A DNA stretch of 64,000 nucleotides from JAWKOK01 sp963698255 (GCA_963698255.1 CAVOQD010000025.1:291527-355526), one strand, 5' to 3'; positions 1 through 10,381 are shown, counted from the first letter of the stretch. The notes: generated from the sequence alone by a model not told the origin. A program made the numbers and translations.

Positions 1-2119
1 CCAAACCAAAAATAGCGCGGCCATTGAAGAAGCCGGTGATGTAACTATTGCCGTTCCCATCCACCCCGATGTCCCAGCCGAAGCTACTGTTAAAGGAATG
101 CACATCCACCCTGACGCCGGTCCGCTTGGTCCAAAGCAAAGCGCCGGCGGGGTCGTACTTGGCCACGAAGATATTGTAGCTGGGATAGATGAAACAGAAC
201 TCTAGTGCCCCAAGACAACTGTCAATTCCCGGCAGTTGACTAAAATCAGCCTCGAAACGCTGGACGAAAAACTCGGAGCCGATGACGTAGCTGTTGCCGC
301 TCCCATCCACCGCGATGCCCTGGCTGCCATCATAGGTGTTGCCGCCGATCCGGCTGGCCCAGAGCAGTGCGCCGGCCGCGTCGTACTTGGCCACGAAGAT
401 GTCGAAGTTGCCGGCGCTGGTGAGGGTGGTCTCATTGGCCTCGCCCCGGCCAAAGGTAACGGCGCCCGCAAAGACGCCTGTGACGTAGCTGTTGCCGCTC
501 CCATCCACGGCGATGTCGGTGCTGATTTCAATCGCCGTCCAGGTTCCGGTGGCCCGGAGCAGGGCGCCGTTGGTGTCATATGTTGTCATAAAGGTATCGT
601 AGTAGCCGGCGGCGCTGGTTTGCGCGGTCACATTTGCCGCAATCATATTCGCCGCAGCCTTTTTCGCCGTGGCCGCATCCAAGGCCGCGCTGTCAACGAA
701 GCTGCCACCGTAGATATCGTCAGCGAAGCTGCCGGCCAACACCAGGCCGGTGACATAACTGCTGCCGCCCCCGTCCACCCCAATGGGTTGGCCGGATTCA
801 GACAGACTGCCGCCGGCCTGCTCAACCCAAAACAGCCCACCGGTGGCATCGACCTTGGCCACGAAGATGTCAGTCAGGCCGGCGCTGGTGAGGGTAGTCG
901 CATTCCCCTCGCCGGAACCGAAAGTGGCTGCGCCCTGGAAATGTCCGGTGACGTAGCCATTGCCGCTCCCATCCAGCGCAATGCCGTAGCCGCGGTCGGT
1001 CGCCGCGCCGCCGGCTTGCTTGGCCCAGAGCAGCGCGCCGTCGGTGTCGACCTTGGCCACGAAGATGTCGGCCCCGCCGGCGCTGGTGAGCGCGGTCTCA
1101 TTCGCCTCGTCCGGGCCAAAGGTGGCGGCGCCTTCGAAAGAGCCGGTGATATGGCTATTGCCGCCCCCGTCGACCGCAATGCCAGTGCTGCTGTCGGCCG
1201 CCGTGCCGCCGGCTCGTTTGGCCCAGAGCAGGGCGCCGCTGGTGTCGACCTTGGCCAAGAAGATGTCGGCCCCGCCGGCGCTGGTGAGGATGATCTGATT
1301 CGTCTCATCCGGGCCAAAGGTGGAGGCGCCCTCGAAAGAGCCGGTGACATAGCTGTTGCCGCTCCCATCGACGGCAATGCCGGCGCCGGCATTATACGAA
1401 CCGCTGCTGCCGTCGGTCTGCTTGGCCCAGGCCAGTGCGCCGTCGGTGTCGTATTTGGCTACGAAGATGTTGGCCGAGTCGGCGCTAACGAGCGTGGTCT
1501 CATGCGTCTCGCCCAGGCCAAAGATGGCGCTGCCCCCGAAAGCGCCGGTGACGTAGCTGTTGCCGTTTCCATCCGCCGCAATGGCGTAGCCGACGCTTTC
1601 TGACTCGCCGCCGGTCTGTCTGGTCCAGAGGAGGGCGCCGCTGGCGTCAACCTTGGCCACGAAGGTGTCCGCCAGGCCGTCACTGCCCTCGGAAGCGCCG
1701 GTGACGTAGCAGTTGCCGCTCCCATCCAGCGCAATGCCGTAGACGGCGTCAGCCGCCGCGCCGCCGATCTGCTGCGCCCAGAGCAGTACGCCGCCGGCGT
1801 CGTATTTGGCCACGAAGATGTCGATCTCACCGACGCTCGTCAGGGTAAGCACGGTCGGATTCGCCGGGTGCGGACCAAAGGTAGCATTGCCTTGGAAAGC
1901 GCCGGCGACGCAGGTGTTGCCGGCTCCGTCCGCTGCAATGGCATTGCCGATATTGGGTAGTGCGCCGCCGGCTTGTTTGGCCCAGCCCAGATCCTGGGCC
2001 TGGATCGGTTGGGCGACCAGACCGGCCAAGACAAGGCCTATCAGCAGGGCGAGCGCACGTATGGCTTGCCGCCAAGCTCGCGGCATCCCGTTCATCCTCT
2101 TCATCCGAGCGTGCAGCAT
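1..2119 (-). CDS. Secreted SBBP beta-propeller repeat protein (C-terminus beyond window)
   Basis: One uninterrupted minus-strand frame runs from ATG at 2119 to the left edge, over 700 residues, so the gene is partial. In-frame ATGs also occur at 2104, 2095 and 2086. The N-terminus is a signal peptide: basic start, hydrophobic stretch (ALALLIGLVLAGLVAQ) and an A-x-A site in PIQAQ. The rest is about ten degenerate units of roughly 55-60 residues, each carrying 'GIAVDGSGNSYVTG', then 'ATFG', 'LTSAG', 'DIFVAKYD' and 'GALLWAKQ'. This is the SBBP (seven-bladed beta-propeller) signature of secreted or surface proteins. A divergent insert near 590-740 breaks the periodicity. Function is unknown; adhesion or surface display is a family-level guess. 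The frame has no breaks although the DNA repeats are strong. Confidence 0.85.
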   Translation of the reverse strand, partial: MLHARMKRMNGMPRAWRQAIRALALLIGLVLAGLVAQPIQAQDLGWAKQAGGALPNIGNAIAADGAGNTCVAGAFQGNATFGPHPANPTVLTLTSVGEIDIFVAKYDAGGVLLWAQQIGGAAADAVYGIALDGSGNCYVTGASEGSDGLADTFVAKVDASGALLWTRQTGGESESVGYAIAADGNGNSYVTGAFGGSAIFGLGETHETTLVSADSANIFVAKYDTDGALAWAKQTDGSSGSYNAGAGIAVDGSGNSYVTGSFEGASTFGPDETNQIILTSAGGADIFLAKVDTSGALLWAKRAGGTAADSSTGIAVDGGGNSHITGSFEGAATFGPDEANETALTSAGGADIFVAKVDTDGALLWAKQAGGAATDRGYGIALDGSGNGYVTGHFQGAATFGSGEGNATTLTSAGLTDIFVAKVDATGGLFWVEQAGGSLSESGQPIGVDGGGSSYVTGLVLAGSFADDIYGGSFVDSAALDAATAKKAAANMIAANVTAQTSAAGYYDTFMTTYDTNGALLRATGTWTAIEISTDIAVDGSGNSYVTGVFAGAVTFGRGEANETTLTSAGNFDIFVAKYDAAGALLWASRIGGNTYDGSQGIAVDGSGNSYVIGSEFFVQRFEADFSQLPGIDSCLGALEFCFIYPSYNIFVAKYDPAGALLWTKRTGVRVDVHSFNSSFGWDIGVDGNGNSYITGFFNGRAIFGL

Positions 2120-2510
2120 GATTCACTTCCTGTATCTATTCGGGCTGTGGCTGGATAGAACGCGGATGATGCGGATTGTGCAGATTTACGCGGATTCTGT
2201 TCGGAACCTCCGCGTGAACCCAGCCTGATCTGTGGAATCCGCGTTCTATTGGTTCGGTGGCTGAATCGTAACCGAGATGGAACAGCACGATTGTAGAACA
2301 GGATCATCGATTCAGGAAACGTCAAGTCCGGCCAGGGATTAGCTTCGGGCCAATGCAGAAAAATAACTATCCACGAAGATCCGCGAAGATTCACGAAGGA
2401 CAGCTATTACTTCGTGTTTATTGGTGCTCTTCGTGGATCATTATTTCCTTGGAATGGCCTCGAATCATATCTAACCGTCTGGCGTACGATTATTAGGGGA
2501 CGAAACGATG
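2120..2510. repeat. Gene-free gap with two hairpin repeats
   Basis: No coding frame is credible here. 2154-2250 is an imperfect inverted repeat whose arms read ATAGAACGCGGAT and ATCCGCGTTCTAT (repeat family A in this annotation, also at 19849, 40532, 48190, 51313 and 56472). 2365-2445 holds a second family (C), built from iterations of 'CACGAAGATCCGCGAAGATT' and its complement, seen again at 58676-58767. The gap separates the divergent upstream side of the propeller gene from the 3' end of comEC. Confidence 0.75.
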
Positions 2511-5088
2511 CTAAGGATACGATTCACCGTGCTCCGTCTCAATCCACATCCGGCGCCCATCGCTGCTGATCTCAATCCGCCCATCCCGATCATTCCTCAG
2601 CACCAGCCGCCCGTCCAGCATCGCCAACACCTCCTCGGTCGGATGGCCGTAGTCATTCTCCCCCACCTGGATCACGGCCACAGACGGATTCACCGCATCC
2701 ACAAACTCGGGGCTGGTAGCGCTGTTGCTGCCGTGATGCCCCACCTTGAGCACCGTCGAGGCAATCGGCACGCCCGCCCGAACCCACGCCGCCTCACTGG
2801 GCAGACCGGCGTCGCCGGTGAGCAGCACGCTGAAGTCGCCGTAGACCAGCTTGGCCACCAGCGAATTCTCGTTGTCGGCGTGCTCATGCTCGAAGCCGCC
2901 GGGCGGCGGCCACAGGATCCAGAGCGCCACGCCGTCGCCCAGATCGATCCAGCCGCCGGCGTGCTCGACATGTGTCGCCGCGCCCGCGCCGTCGAGGCTC
3001 TCACGCCAGGGCAAGGCGTCGGCATTGGCCTGGCTGATGGCCGTGTCCAGCGCGTGGCTGACCTGAAAACGGTCCGGCACGCTGATCTGGCCGATCATGT
3101 GGTCGCCGTCGGGATGGGTGAGCAGCAGCACGTCGATGGAGCGATCCCAGAAGGGCATGGCCTGGCCCAGCTCGTTGAAGAGCGCCTGCGGACTCTTGCC
3201 GCCGTCGACCAGCACCTGGCGGCCCGACGGCGTGGTGATCAGGATGCCGTCGCCCTGGCCGATGTCGAGGAAGTGGACGTGCAGGCGTCCGTCGGGCTGG
3301 GTCAAGGCGAAGCGCCAGATCACGACCGCAAGCACGGCCAGCACGCCGGCCAATGCCGGAGCCAGCAGTCGCGAACGCAGATCGATCTGTCCCCAAGCTC
3401 GCAGCCGTTGCCAGCCGTCGCCCAGCGAATGTCGCCAGCGGATGCCGAAGATCAACACGTAGGTCATGATCAATGCTCCCAGTCCATACTGAAGAATTTC
3501 CAGACTTGCGCCGGGCAGGGCCGCCGTCCACTCGACCATGGCCACGGTCCAGACCAGGCTCAGCCACGGCACCCAGAGAATGACCTGGGCCAGCCAGGGC
3601 AGTCCGCCCACGCCGACCAGCACGCCGGCGCTGCCCCAGAGCATGATGAAGGGCTGGACCGGCGCGATCAACAGATTGGTCAGGAGGCTGACCAGCGAGA
3701 GTCGCCCAAAGTAGTAGACGACCAGCGGCAAGGTGGTGATGTTGGCGGCGATGGTGATGAGCAGGCCGTCTTCGATGAGGGAGCGGAGGGTGGAGGTGAG
3801 GGGGGATTGGGGAGTAGGGATTGGTGAGTGGGGTTGTGGGGCAGTGGGGATGTGGGGGGTGGGGCGAAGGGTTCGCGCTTTGGCGAGCAGGGTGTCGAAG
3901 GCGGATGTGATGGCGGGGGAGAAGAGGATGAGGCCGGCGGTGGCGGCGCTGGAGAGTTGGAAGCCGACGTCCCAGAGCGTGAGCGGGTTGGCCAGGGTCA
4001 TGGCCCAGCAGGCCACGGCCAGGCTGACCAGCGCGGTGCTGCGCCGGCCGATGGCGGTGGCGTAGACGAAGAGGCCGCCCATGAGCGCGGCGCGCATGAC
4101 CGCGGCGTCGCCGCCGACCAGCAGGGCGTAGGCGGCGATGCCCAGCAAGGCCGGGTAGACGCCGCGCTTGCGGCCAAAGATGTCGCGTGCCGAAGGCGAC
4201 CAGCACGCCGGCGATCAAGGCCACGTTGGATCCTGAGATGACGATCACGTGGCTGGTGCCGGTCAGGTTGAACTTGTCGTAGAGGTCGTCGGGGATGCCG
4301 GCCTCGATGCCCAGCAGCATGCCGTTGGCCAGGGCGGCGTAGGGTTCGGGCAAGAGTTGGTTGAGCAGGGCTTCGCCGTCGGCGCGCAGGGCGTAGATGC
4401 GTTGCAGAATGGGGCTGCCCAGATTGGGGCCGTCGAGCACGTCGATGCGTGCGCTGTACATCAGGCTGTGGATGTCCTTGCGCGCCAGATACTCCCGGTA
4501 CGAGAAATCCTCGAAGTCGGGCGGCGTCACCAGCCGGCCACGCAGGCGCACCGGCTGGCCGTAGACATAGCGTTGGCTGATGCCGGTGCTCAGACGCAGC
4601 CTGCCCTCGACCGGCTGCACATCTTCGCCGGACGTCATCGAATCGACCGTGACGATGATGGTCTGCTTGGTGTCCTCGACGGTCGGGTAGCCGCTCACCA
4701 TGCCGGTGACCACAACCTGGGGCGCGTCGCGATCAAAGGCCCGATCCGGCGGCAGATTGTAGTAGGCCAGATCGTCGGGCGTCCAGCAGGGCGTCAGCGG
4801 ATGGGCGGCATAGCGGGCAAAGCCGGCCACGAGGCAGAGCAACGATGCGCCCAACAGCGCAGCCGACGGCCCGCTGCGGATCGGCGCAAATCCGGCGCTG
4901 GCCGGCCAGCGCATGGGCAATGCCGATTGCCGCTGGAGGCGGTTGAGCAACGGCGTCAACGGCAGCAGTGCCATGGGAACCAGCCACAGCCAGCCGGGGA
5001 AATCGCATCCGATCCACCCGACCTGCCAGGCCAAACGCCCGGCCGTCAGGCCCGCAAAATAGAGGATCGCACAGTAGAGAAGAACCAT
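2511..5088 (-). CDS. comEC: ComEC/Rec2 DNA-uptake channel protein (one frame break near 4185)
   Basis: Inner-membrane channel that imports single-stranded DNA during natural transformation. The ATG at 5088 opens an N-terminal part with several membrane segments, an OB-like DUF4131 region and the competence-domain motif 'GTSHVIVISGSNVALIAG'. A break near 4185 moves to a second frame that carries the remaining membrane helices and a C-terminal metallo-beta-lactamase domain: 'HFLDIGQGDG', 'LLLTHPDGDH', 'LKVGHHGSNSATS'. Removing one G near 4188 (TTCGGCACG to TTCGCACG) gives the family-like join 'VAFARDIFGRKRG'. A proline-rich stretch encoded at 3797-3865 (about residue 415 onward) comes from a low-complexity repeat also seen outside genes. 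No other competence genes are nearby. Identification is firm; whether the break is real is doubtful. Confidence 0.9.
3797..3865. repeat. G-rich low-complexity repeat inside comEC
   Basis: Tandem variants of GGGGATTGGGGAGTAGGGA and GGTGAGTGGGG lie in frame within comEC, encoding a Pro/Thr/Ser-rich loop (minus-strand reading RPTPHIPTAPQPHSPIPTP). Similar text occurs in the gap at 5115-5135 and, as a related C-rich form, inside hypF at 53628-53665. ComEC homologues have a variable soluble loop here, so the insertion is probably tolerated. Confidence 0.65.
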
Positions 5089-5291
5089 CAGGGGATTTGG
5101 CTCCGGTTAGGTAGATTGGGGAATAGGGATTTGGGATTAGGACCGGAGCACGGGTTACCCGAATCCCCGATTCACCACAGTCACCTATTCGGCGCACGAC
5201 ATCAGCCATGCGCCGATCACCAGCCGCCATGCTTCGTGGCCAGGCCGGTTGTCGATCAAGTCCACAGCAAAACAATTGCATCTGCCAGGTT

Positions 5292-5681
5292 TTACCGCAG
5301 GGTTAGGTTGCCGTTGACGAAGGGCACGAACCTAGCGACGGCCAGACCGCTGCAGACAGTGGCCATGCCGGCACGTTGCCAAGCTGAATGTACCAGGGTG
5401 CACGGGTCAAGTGTCACCCTGCTCGTTGTGATCACTGCGGTCGGCCATGGCCGTGGCGATCGCCATCGAGGAAGCGAGTTGGAAGTCGGCATGATGTTCA
5501 CCCATATCCAGCGTCGAGTCTCAAAGCGCGCCATCTGAGCGAAAAGCCCGTCGACCTGGCCGCAATGCACCGTGGCGTCCAGTCCGCAGCCGCCCACCAC
5601 TTCGGTAACCTCACGGGTGATGTCGAGGATCTGGCCGTTGCCGTTGGTTTCAAATTGAACACTATGCGTTTGGACAGTCAT
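5292..5681 (-). pseudogene. Possible degraded YjbQ/UPF0047-like gene
   Basis: ATG at 5681 opens a frame starting TVQTHSVQFETNGNGQILD and continuing with ITREVTEVVGGCGLDATVHC, which resembles the N-terminus of the YjbQ (UPF0047) family. The last residues (VPFVNGNLTLR) resemble that family's C-terminal 'PFVDGRLTLGTWQ'. The middle fits neither this nor the other two frames well, and the usual His/Ser-Ala-Ala core is not readable. Either several frame breaks or real decay explains this. The flanking 5089-5291 contains only short G/T-rich repeat text and no gene. The assignment rests on both ends only, so it is tentative. Confidence 0.35.
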
Positions 5682-5792
5682 CTTGGACAGTTATCGTAGT
5701 CTATTCTTGGTCCGTTTCTTGACGGTGAAGAATTGCGTATGCCACTATGATACCTCAGGTATTCGAATTCTTTCAAGGGGTGCAAAACCCGA

Positions 5793-5848
5793 GGGTGCAT
5801 ATCACGCCGGGGGCACGTGAAATCTTGCCCCCACCATGGTATGCACCC
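5793..5848. repeat. Inverted repeat GGGTGCATA / TATGCACCC
   Basis: Arms at 5793-5801 and 5840-5848 are exact complements and enclose a second pair, GGGGGCACGTGA and TTGCCCCC. It lies in the 325-base gap before coxM. A related 'GGGTGCATCTC' text follows coxL near 9830. No gene is visible in 5682-6007. Confidence 0.6.
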
Positions 5849-5863
5849 ATCTGCTACAACCCT

Positions 5864-5893
5864 TTGACCAAGCACGGTGATCTGCTGTACACT
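5864..5893 (+). promoter_or_regulatory. Putative sigma-70-type promoter for coxMSL
   Basis: TTGACC at 5864-5869 and TACACT at 5888-5893 are separated by 18 bases, with TG two bases upstream of the -10 hexamer. It lies about 115 bases before the TTG start of coxM and no other gene intervenes. Prediction only. Confidence 0.4.
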
Positions 5894-6007
5894 TGCGGTC
5901 CGCGTGAAAATATCTCACCGGGGCGTCTCTGATCTGTCCCGCCTTTTGATGCGCCTGCGGTGAATCCGACCGTTCACTTTTTTCTTTCGTCCACAAGGAG
6001 GTAGACC

Positions 6008-6903
6008 TTGCAAGCTTTTGAGTATGCTCGTGTCTCCAGCATAGACGAGGCCGTGACGCTGCTTGCCCAAGGCAACGGCGACGCACGGATCCTCAGCGGC
6101 GGCACCGATCTGTTGGTGGCGCTGCGTGAAGGGCGCGCCACGGCCAGCATGGTTGTCGATGTCAAGGGCATCCCCGAATTGACGGAGATGTTCTTTGATC
6201 GCGGCGGCGGGTTGGTGCTCGGCGCAGCCGTGCCCTGCCACCGCATGTACAACGACGAGATGGTCTCGAGCACCTTCCCCGGCCTCATCGACGCGGCCAC
6301 GCTCATCGGCGGCGTGCAGATCCAGGGCCGCGCCAGCTTCGGCGGCAACCTCTGCAACGCCTCGCCCGCGGCCGACTCGATCCCGGCGCTCATCGCCCAC
6401 GGGGCCACGGCCGTCATCGCCGGGCCGGATGGGCGACGCGAGGTGGCGGTCGAAGATTTCTGCGTGGCGCCGGGTCGCACCGTGCTGGCAGCCCGGCGAA
6501 TTCCTGGTCAAGCTCAGAATCCCTGCGCCCGGCATCCGATTTCGGCGCGGCCTATCAGCGCTTCATCCCGCGCAACGAGATGGATATCGCCGTGGTCGGC
6601 GTGGGCGCTGCGGTGCAGCTGAACGAGAGCCGGCACCCATTTCGAGTCGGCGCGCATCGCCCTGGGCGCTGTGGCGCCGACGCCGCTCTTCGTCCCCGAG
6701 GCCGGCGAGGCGCTGGCCGGCCAGCCGGTCAACGAGGCAGTCGATCCAAGCGGCGGCCGATATCGCCGTCGCCGCGGCCAAGCCCATCAGCGACATGCGC
6801 GGCACCGCCGAATTCCGCAACCATCTGGTCGGCGTGCTGACGCGGACGCGACGCTTGGCGGCGGCGATCGAGCCGGGCGCAGGCAACTACCAGTCATCGT
6901 TGA
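6008..6903 (+). CDS. coxM: Xanthine-dehydrogenase-family FAD-binding subunit (CoxM type), multiple frame breaks
   Basis: Flavoprotein subunit that passes electrons from the 2Fe-2S subunit to the acceptor. The TTG start at 6008 is chosen because AAGGAGG lies just upstream (about 5995-6001) and the family N-terminus 'FEYARVSSIDEAVTLLAQ' follows. FAD-binding motifs 'LSGGTDLL' and 'IQGRASFGGNLCNASPAAD' are intact. After about residue 160 the frame breaks at least five or six times (near 6490, 6530, 6633, 6748 and 6850-6880). Removing single bases restores the family text: 'GEFLVKLRIPAP', 'SDFGAAYQRFIPRNEMDIA', 'ARIALGAVAPTPLF', 'FRNHLVGVLTR'. The reconstructed end is ...ATTSHR-stop at 6901-6903, 15 bases before coxS. 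First gene of a three-gene operon. Confidence 0.85.
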
Positions 6904-6918
6904 GAAACTGGAGACAAA

Positions 6919-7401
6919 ATGTCAACACAAACAGTCGTCAACACCACCATCAACGGCGATCCGGCCGTCTTTCTCTGCGAGCCGCGCCAGAGCCTGCTCG
7001 AAGTGCTGCGCGAGACCGTGCAGTTGACCGGCACCAAGGAAGGCTGCAACAACGGCAACTGCGGCGCCTGCAACGTGATCATGGACGGCGTGCTGGTCAA
7101 CTCCTGCCTGGTGCTGGCCGTCGAGGCCGAGGGCGCGGAGATCACGACCATCGAGGGCCTGGCCTCGCCCGACGGACTGCATCCCTTGCAGCAGAAATTC
7201 CTGGAGCACGCCGCGCTGCAATGCGGCATCTGCACGCCCGGCTTCCTGCTCTCGGCCAAGGCGCTGCTGGACGCCAACCCCGACCCGACCGAGGACGAGG
7301 TCCGCTTCTGGCTGGCCGGCAACCTCTGCCGCTGCACCGGCTACGACAAGATCGTGCGTGCGGTGCTGGATGCGGCGGACAGCGTCGAGATTGAGACGTA
7401 A
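6919..7401 (+). CDS. coxS: Xanthine-dehydrogenase-family 2Fe-2S subunit (CoxS type)
   Basis: Intact 160-residue iron-sulfur subunit of a molybdenum hydroxylase. The N-terminal plant-ferredoxin-like domain has 'GCNNGNCGACNV' plus the later 'NSCLV' cysteine. The C-terminal helical domain carries the second cluster motifs 'QCGICTPGFLL' and 'NLCRCTGYDKIV', whose 'CGICTPG' glutamine/cysteine region also contacts the molybdopterin. Length matches the family (about 155-165). GGAG lies before the ATG. It sits between coxM and coxL, giving the M-S-L order typical of this operon type. Its TAA stop lies at the edge of a downstream inverted repeat (7399-7507). Confidence 0.95.
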   Translation: MSTQTVVNTTINGDPAVFLCEPRQSLLEVLRETVQLTGTKEGCNNGNCGACNVIMDGVLVNSCLVLAVEAEGAEITTIEGLASPDGLHPLQQKFLEHAALQCGICTPGFLLSAKALLDANPDPTEDEVRFWLAGNLCRCTGYDKIVRAVLDAADSVEIET

Positions 7402-7507
7402 TGAGTACTGCGTAATGCGTAAAAAGTCTGCGGTCCTGGAGTGTTCCAACTGTCTCCTAGACGATTCTCGTCGGAGACCTTACGCAGTACGCATCACGCA
7501 TTACTTC
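7399..7507. repeat. Inverted repeat of TACGCAATACGCA type between coxS and coxL
   Basis: The left part holds GTAATGAGTACTGCGTAATG and the right part TTACGCAGTACGCATCACGC, complementary arms separated by about 60 bases (family F). The coxS stop codon is the first TAA of the left arm. A shorter relative lies at 45957-45983. It could form a hairpin in the operon transcript and change the coxS/coxL ratio; this is inference. Confidence 0.65.
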
Positions 7508-7522
7508 CCATAGGAGAAACCC

Positions 7523-9811
7523 ATGGCAGTCAAAGAATCTGAACTCAAGACAAGCACCAACGGCTACAAAGTCATCGGCACGCGCCCGATCCGCCACGAC
7601 GGCGCCGACAAGGTGACCGGGACGCGCGGTCTACGGCACTGACATGCATCTGCCCGGCATGTTCTACGGCAAGGTGCTGCGCAGCCCCCACGCCCATGCC
7701 CGCATCGTCTCCATCGACACGTCGGCGGCCGCGGCGCTGCCCGGCGTCAAGGCCATCGTCACCGCGGCCGATCTGCCCGCGGTGGGCGACAAGATCGAGG
7801 ATCTGGGCGAATCGACGGGCAATCTGCGCTACATGAGCGAGAACATCCTGGCCCACGACAAGGTGCTCTACCACGGCCATGCCAGTGGCCGCGGTGGCCG
7901 CGGACAGCGTCCACGTGGCCGAGGAAGCCGCCAAGCTCATCGAGGTCGAGTATGAGCTGCTGCCGGTGCTGCTGGACGGCCGCGAGGCCATGCAGCCCGA
8001 CGCGCCCATCCTCCTCGAGCGCCTGCGCACCGATGAGTTGGGCAAGACCGGCGACAAGCCGACCAACGTGGCCGCCCACATTCAGCACAAGCGGGGCGAT
8101 CTGGAGGCGGGCTTCGCCGCCGCCGATGTGATCGTCGAGCGCGAGTTCCGCACCGAGACCGTGCACCAGGGCTACATCGAGCCCCACAACGGCACGGCCA
8201 TCTGGAACGACGACGGCCACATCCAGGTCTGGTCGCAGCACCCAGGGCGCCTTCGGCGTGCGCAGCCAGGTCGCCGACATCCTGCAGGTGCCGGTCTCCC
8301 AGGTCACGGTCACGCCGCTGGAGATCGGCGGCGGCTTCGGCGGCAAGATCAACGTCTACCTGGAGCCGCTGGCCGCGCTGCTCTCGCTCAAGTCCGGCCA
8401 TCGCCCGGTCAAGATGAGCATGACCCGCGCCGAGGTGCTGATGGCCACCGGCCCCACGTCCGGCTCCTGGATCACGCGTCAAGATCGGCGCCAAGAAGGA
8501 CGGCACGATCACGGCAGCCCAGGCCGAGCTGGTCTACGAGGCCGGCGCCTTCCCCGGCTCGCCGGTCGGCGCCGGCACCGGCGTGATCCTGGCCCCGTAC
8601 AAGCTCGACAACGTGCAGATCGACGGCTACGACGTGCTCGTCAACCAGCCCAAGGCGACGGCCTACCGCGCGCCGGGCGGCACCAACGCCGCCTTTGCGG
8701 CCGAGTCGGTGATCGACGAACTGGCCGAGAAGCTGGGCATCGACCCGATCGACTTCCGCCTGATCAACGCGGTCAAGGAGGGCGACCGGCGTGCCGACGG
8801 CCCGACCCTGCCGCTGATCGGCTATGTCGAGACGTTGCAGGCCATCAAGAATCACCCGCACTACAGCGCGCCGCTGGAAGGCCCCAACCGCGGGCGCGGC
8901 GTGGCCGCCGGCTTCTGGTTCAACTGGGGCGGCAAGTCGAGCGTCTCGGCCAGCGTCAACGCCGACGGCACCGTCAGCCTGGTCGAAGGCTCGACCGACA
9001 TCGGCGGCAGCCGCGCCTCCATCGCCATGCAGTTGGCCGAGACGCTGGGCATCGCCGCCGAGGATGTGCATCCGCAGGTCGTCGGCACCGACTCGGTCGG
9101 CTACAACGACGTCACCGGCGGCAGCCGCACCACCTTCGGCACCGGCTATGCCGTCCACGCCTTGGGCGTGAAGCTCAACGAGATCATGCGCGGCGTGGCC
9201 GCCGATCTCTGGGACGTGGACGTGGCCGATGTGAGCGTCGAGGGCGGCGTCTTCTCGTGCCGGCGACAAGTCGCATCACCTTCAAGGAGCTGGCCGGCGA
9301 GGGCAGCGACACGCCGATCATGGCCAGCGCCACGACCCATCCCAAGGACGCCGGTCCCGCCTTTGCCGTCCACTGCGTCGACGTCGAGGTCGATCCGGAG
9401 ACGGGCAAGACGCAGATTCTGCGCTACACCGCGGCCCAGGACGTGGGCACGGCCATCCACCCCAGCTACGTCGAAGGCCAGATCCAGGGCGCTGTGGCCC
9501 AGGGCATCGGCTGGGGGCTCAACGAAGAGTACGTCTACGACGACGAGGGCCATCTGCTCAACGCCTCGCTGCTCGACTATCGCATGCCCACGGCGCTCGA
9601 CCTGCCCATGATCGACACGGTGCTTGGTCGAGGATGCGCCCAGCCCGGCCATCCGTACGGCGTGCGCGGCGTGGGCGAGGTGCCGATCGTGCCGCCGGCC
9701 GGCGCCCTGGCCAACGCCATCTACCGGGCCATCGGCATTCGCATGAACGCGCTGCCCATGTCGCCGGTCCATGTGATGGAGGCGATCTGGGCGGAGGCTA
9801 AGAAGGGGTAG
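7523..9811 (+). CDS. coxL: Xanthine-dehydrogenase-family molybdopterin-binding subunit (CoxL type), multiple frame breaks
   Basis: Catalytic subunit holding the molybdopterin cytosine dinucleotide cofactor. ATG at 7523 has TAGGAG upstream. Frame breaks lie near 7627, 7882, 8240, 8478, 9255-9275 and 9625-9640. Every one I resolved is repaired by removing one base, for example CATGCCAGTGGCC to CATGCCGTGGCC near 7880. The reconstructed protein has the expected order: 'IRHDGADKVTG', 'GKVLRSPHAHARI', 'QGYIEPHNG', 'PLEIGGGFGGK', 'ATAYRAPGGTNAAFAAESV', then 'GHPYGVRGVGEVPIVPP' with the catalytic glutamate. The AYRAPGG loop is not the AYxCSFR loop of true CO dehydrogenase (form I CoxL), so the substrate is probably an aldehyde or N-heterocycle. 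Predicted cytoplasmic. Confidence 0.9.
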
Positions 9812-9922
9812 ATCCTGTGTTCTGCACGGGTGCATCTCGGCTTGAGGGCACGGCGAAAGTCGCCCCTATCCAGAGATGAACCCCCTCAACAGATCCTGCA
9901 GGTGGAAATGACGATATCGTGG

Positions 9923-9928
9923 TAGAAT
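9923..9928 (+). promoter_or_regulatory. Possible extended -10 element TGGTAGAAT
   Basis: TAGAAT preceded by TGG lies about 53 bases before the favoured start at 9981. No convincing -35 element. Weak prediction. Confidence 0.25.
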
Positions 9929-9980
9929 GAACGTGTTCATCAATGTTCTTACTGTTTCACTCAGTTGGAGGGTACTGCTC

Positions 9981-10295
9981 ATGTTTCTTGGTCTTGGATG
10001 TGGATGTCTTCTGGCACTGGCGGCGTCGGTTGCGCCGCGCCTCGTCTTTCTGTTCATGTGGCTTGTCGGCAACCGCGTGAACGTGGTGTTCGACACGTGG
10101 ATTTGGCCGTTGTTGGGCGTGATCTTCATTCCCTATACGACTATTATGTATGTGCTGGTCTGGACGCCTGGCATCGGCGTAGCCGGATGGGACTGGGTCT
10201 GGATCGGTCTGGGCCTTATGCTGGACATCATGAAGTGGGGTCAGATCGTTCAAAATCGCAACCAGGTACCTGGATACGAAGGTCAGTTGGGCTAG
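9981..10295 (+). CDS. Small membrane protein, function unknown
   Basis: A 104-residue protein beginning MFLGLGCGCLLALAASVAP. The start at 9981 is preferred over an in-frame ATG at 9927 because GGAGG sits at 9967-9972. Three hydrophobic stretches are visible: about residues 2-17, 20-35 (VFLFMWLVGNRVNVVF) and 43-85 (IWPLLGVIFIPYTTIMYVLV, then WVWIGLGLML). The tail is charged (RNQVPGYEGQLG). I recognise no enzyme motif. It lies between the molybdenum hydroxylase operon and the MoaD-like gene, in the same direction, but a functional link is only positional. Confidence 0.6.
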   Translation: MFLGLGCGCLLALAASVAPRLVFLFMWLVGNRVNVVFDTWIWPLLGVIFIPYTTIMYVLVWTPGIGVAGWDWVWIGLGLMLDIMKWGQIVQNRNQVPGYEGQLG

Positions 10296-10381
10296 AAGGA
10301 ACCGTGATCTCGAGGGGTGGAGATGAGCGCGACGTCCGCGCTATCTGTCCACCCCTCACTTTTTTCACCACTTGCACAACT

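Noticed and set aside
236..1603. Long plus-strand open frame of 455 codons
   Set aside because: It is the mirror of the SBBP repeat gene on the minus strand. Its repetitive text (HEDVGPAGAGE) is the complement of DIFVAKYD repeats and has no family or ribosome site.
2508..3827. Plus-strand frame of 439 codons opposite comEC
   Set aside because: Rich in His, Gln and Arg, no recognisable domain, and antisense to the ComEC beta-lactamase domain.
3001..5088. 695-residue reading of comEC in its first frame only
   Set aside because: After about residue 300 it turns Arg/His/Pro-rich without membrane segments, while the neighbouring frame carries the conserved ComEC helices and beta-lactamase domain.
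7523..9811. True CO dehydrogenase (form I CoxL)
   Set aside because: The active-site loop reads AYRAPGG rather than AYxCSFR, so only the general molybdenum hydroxylase family can be claimed.
6008..9811. coxM and coxL as real pseudogenes
   Set aside because: Catalytic and cofactor motifs are intact once single extra bases are removed, and coxS between them is untouched. Decay would also show substitutions in motifs.
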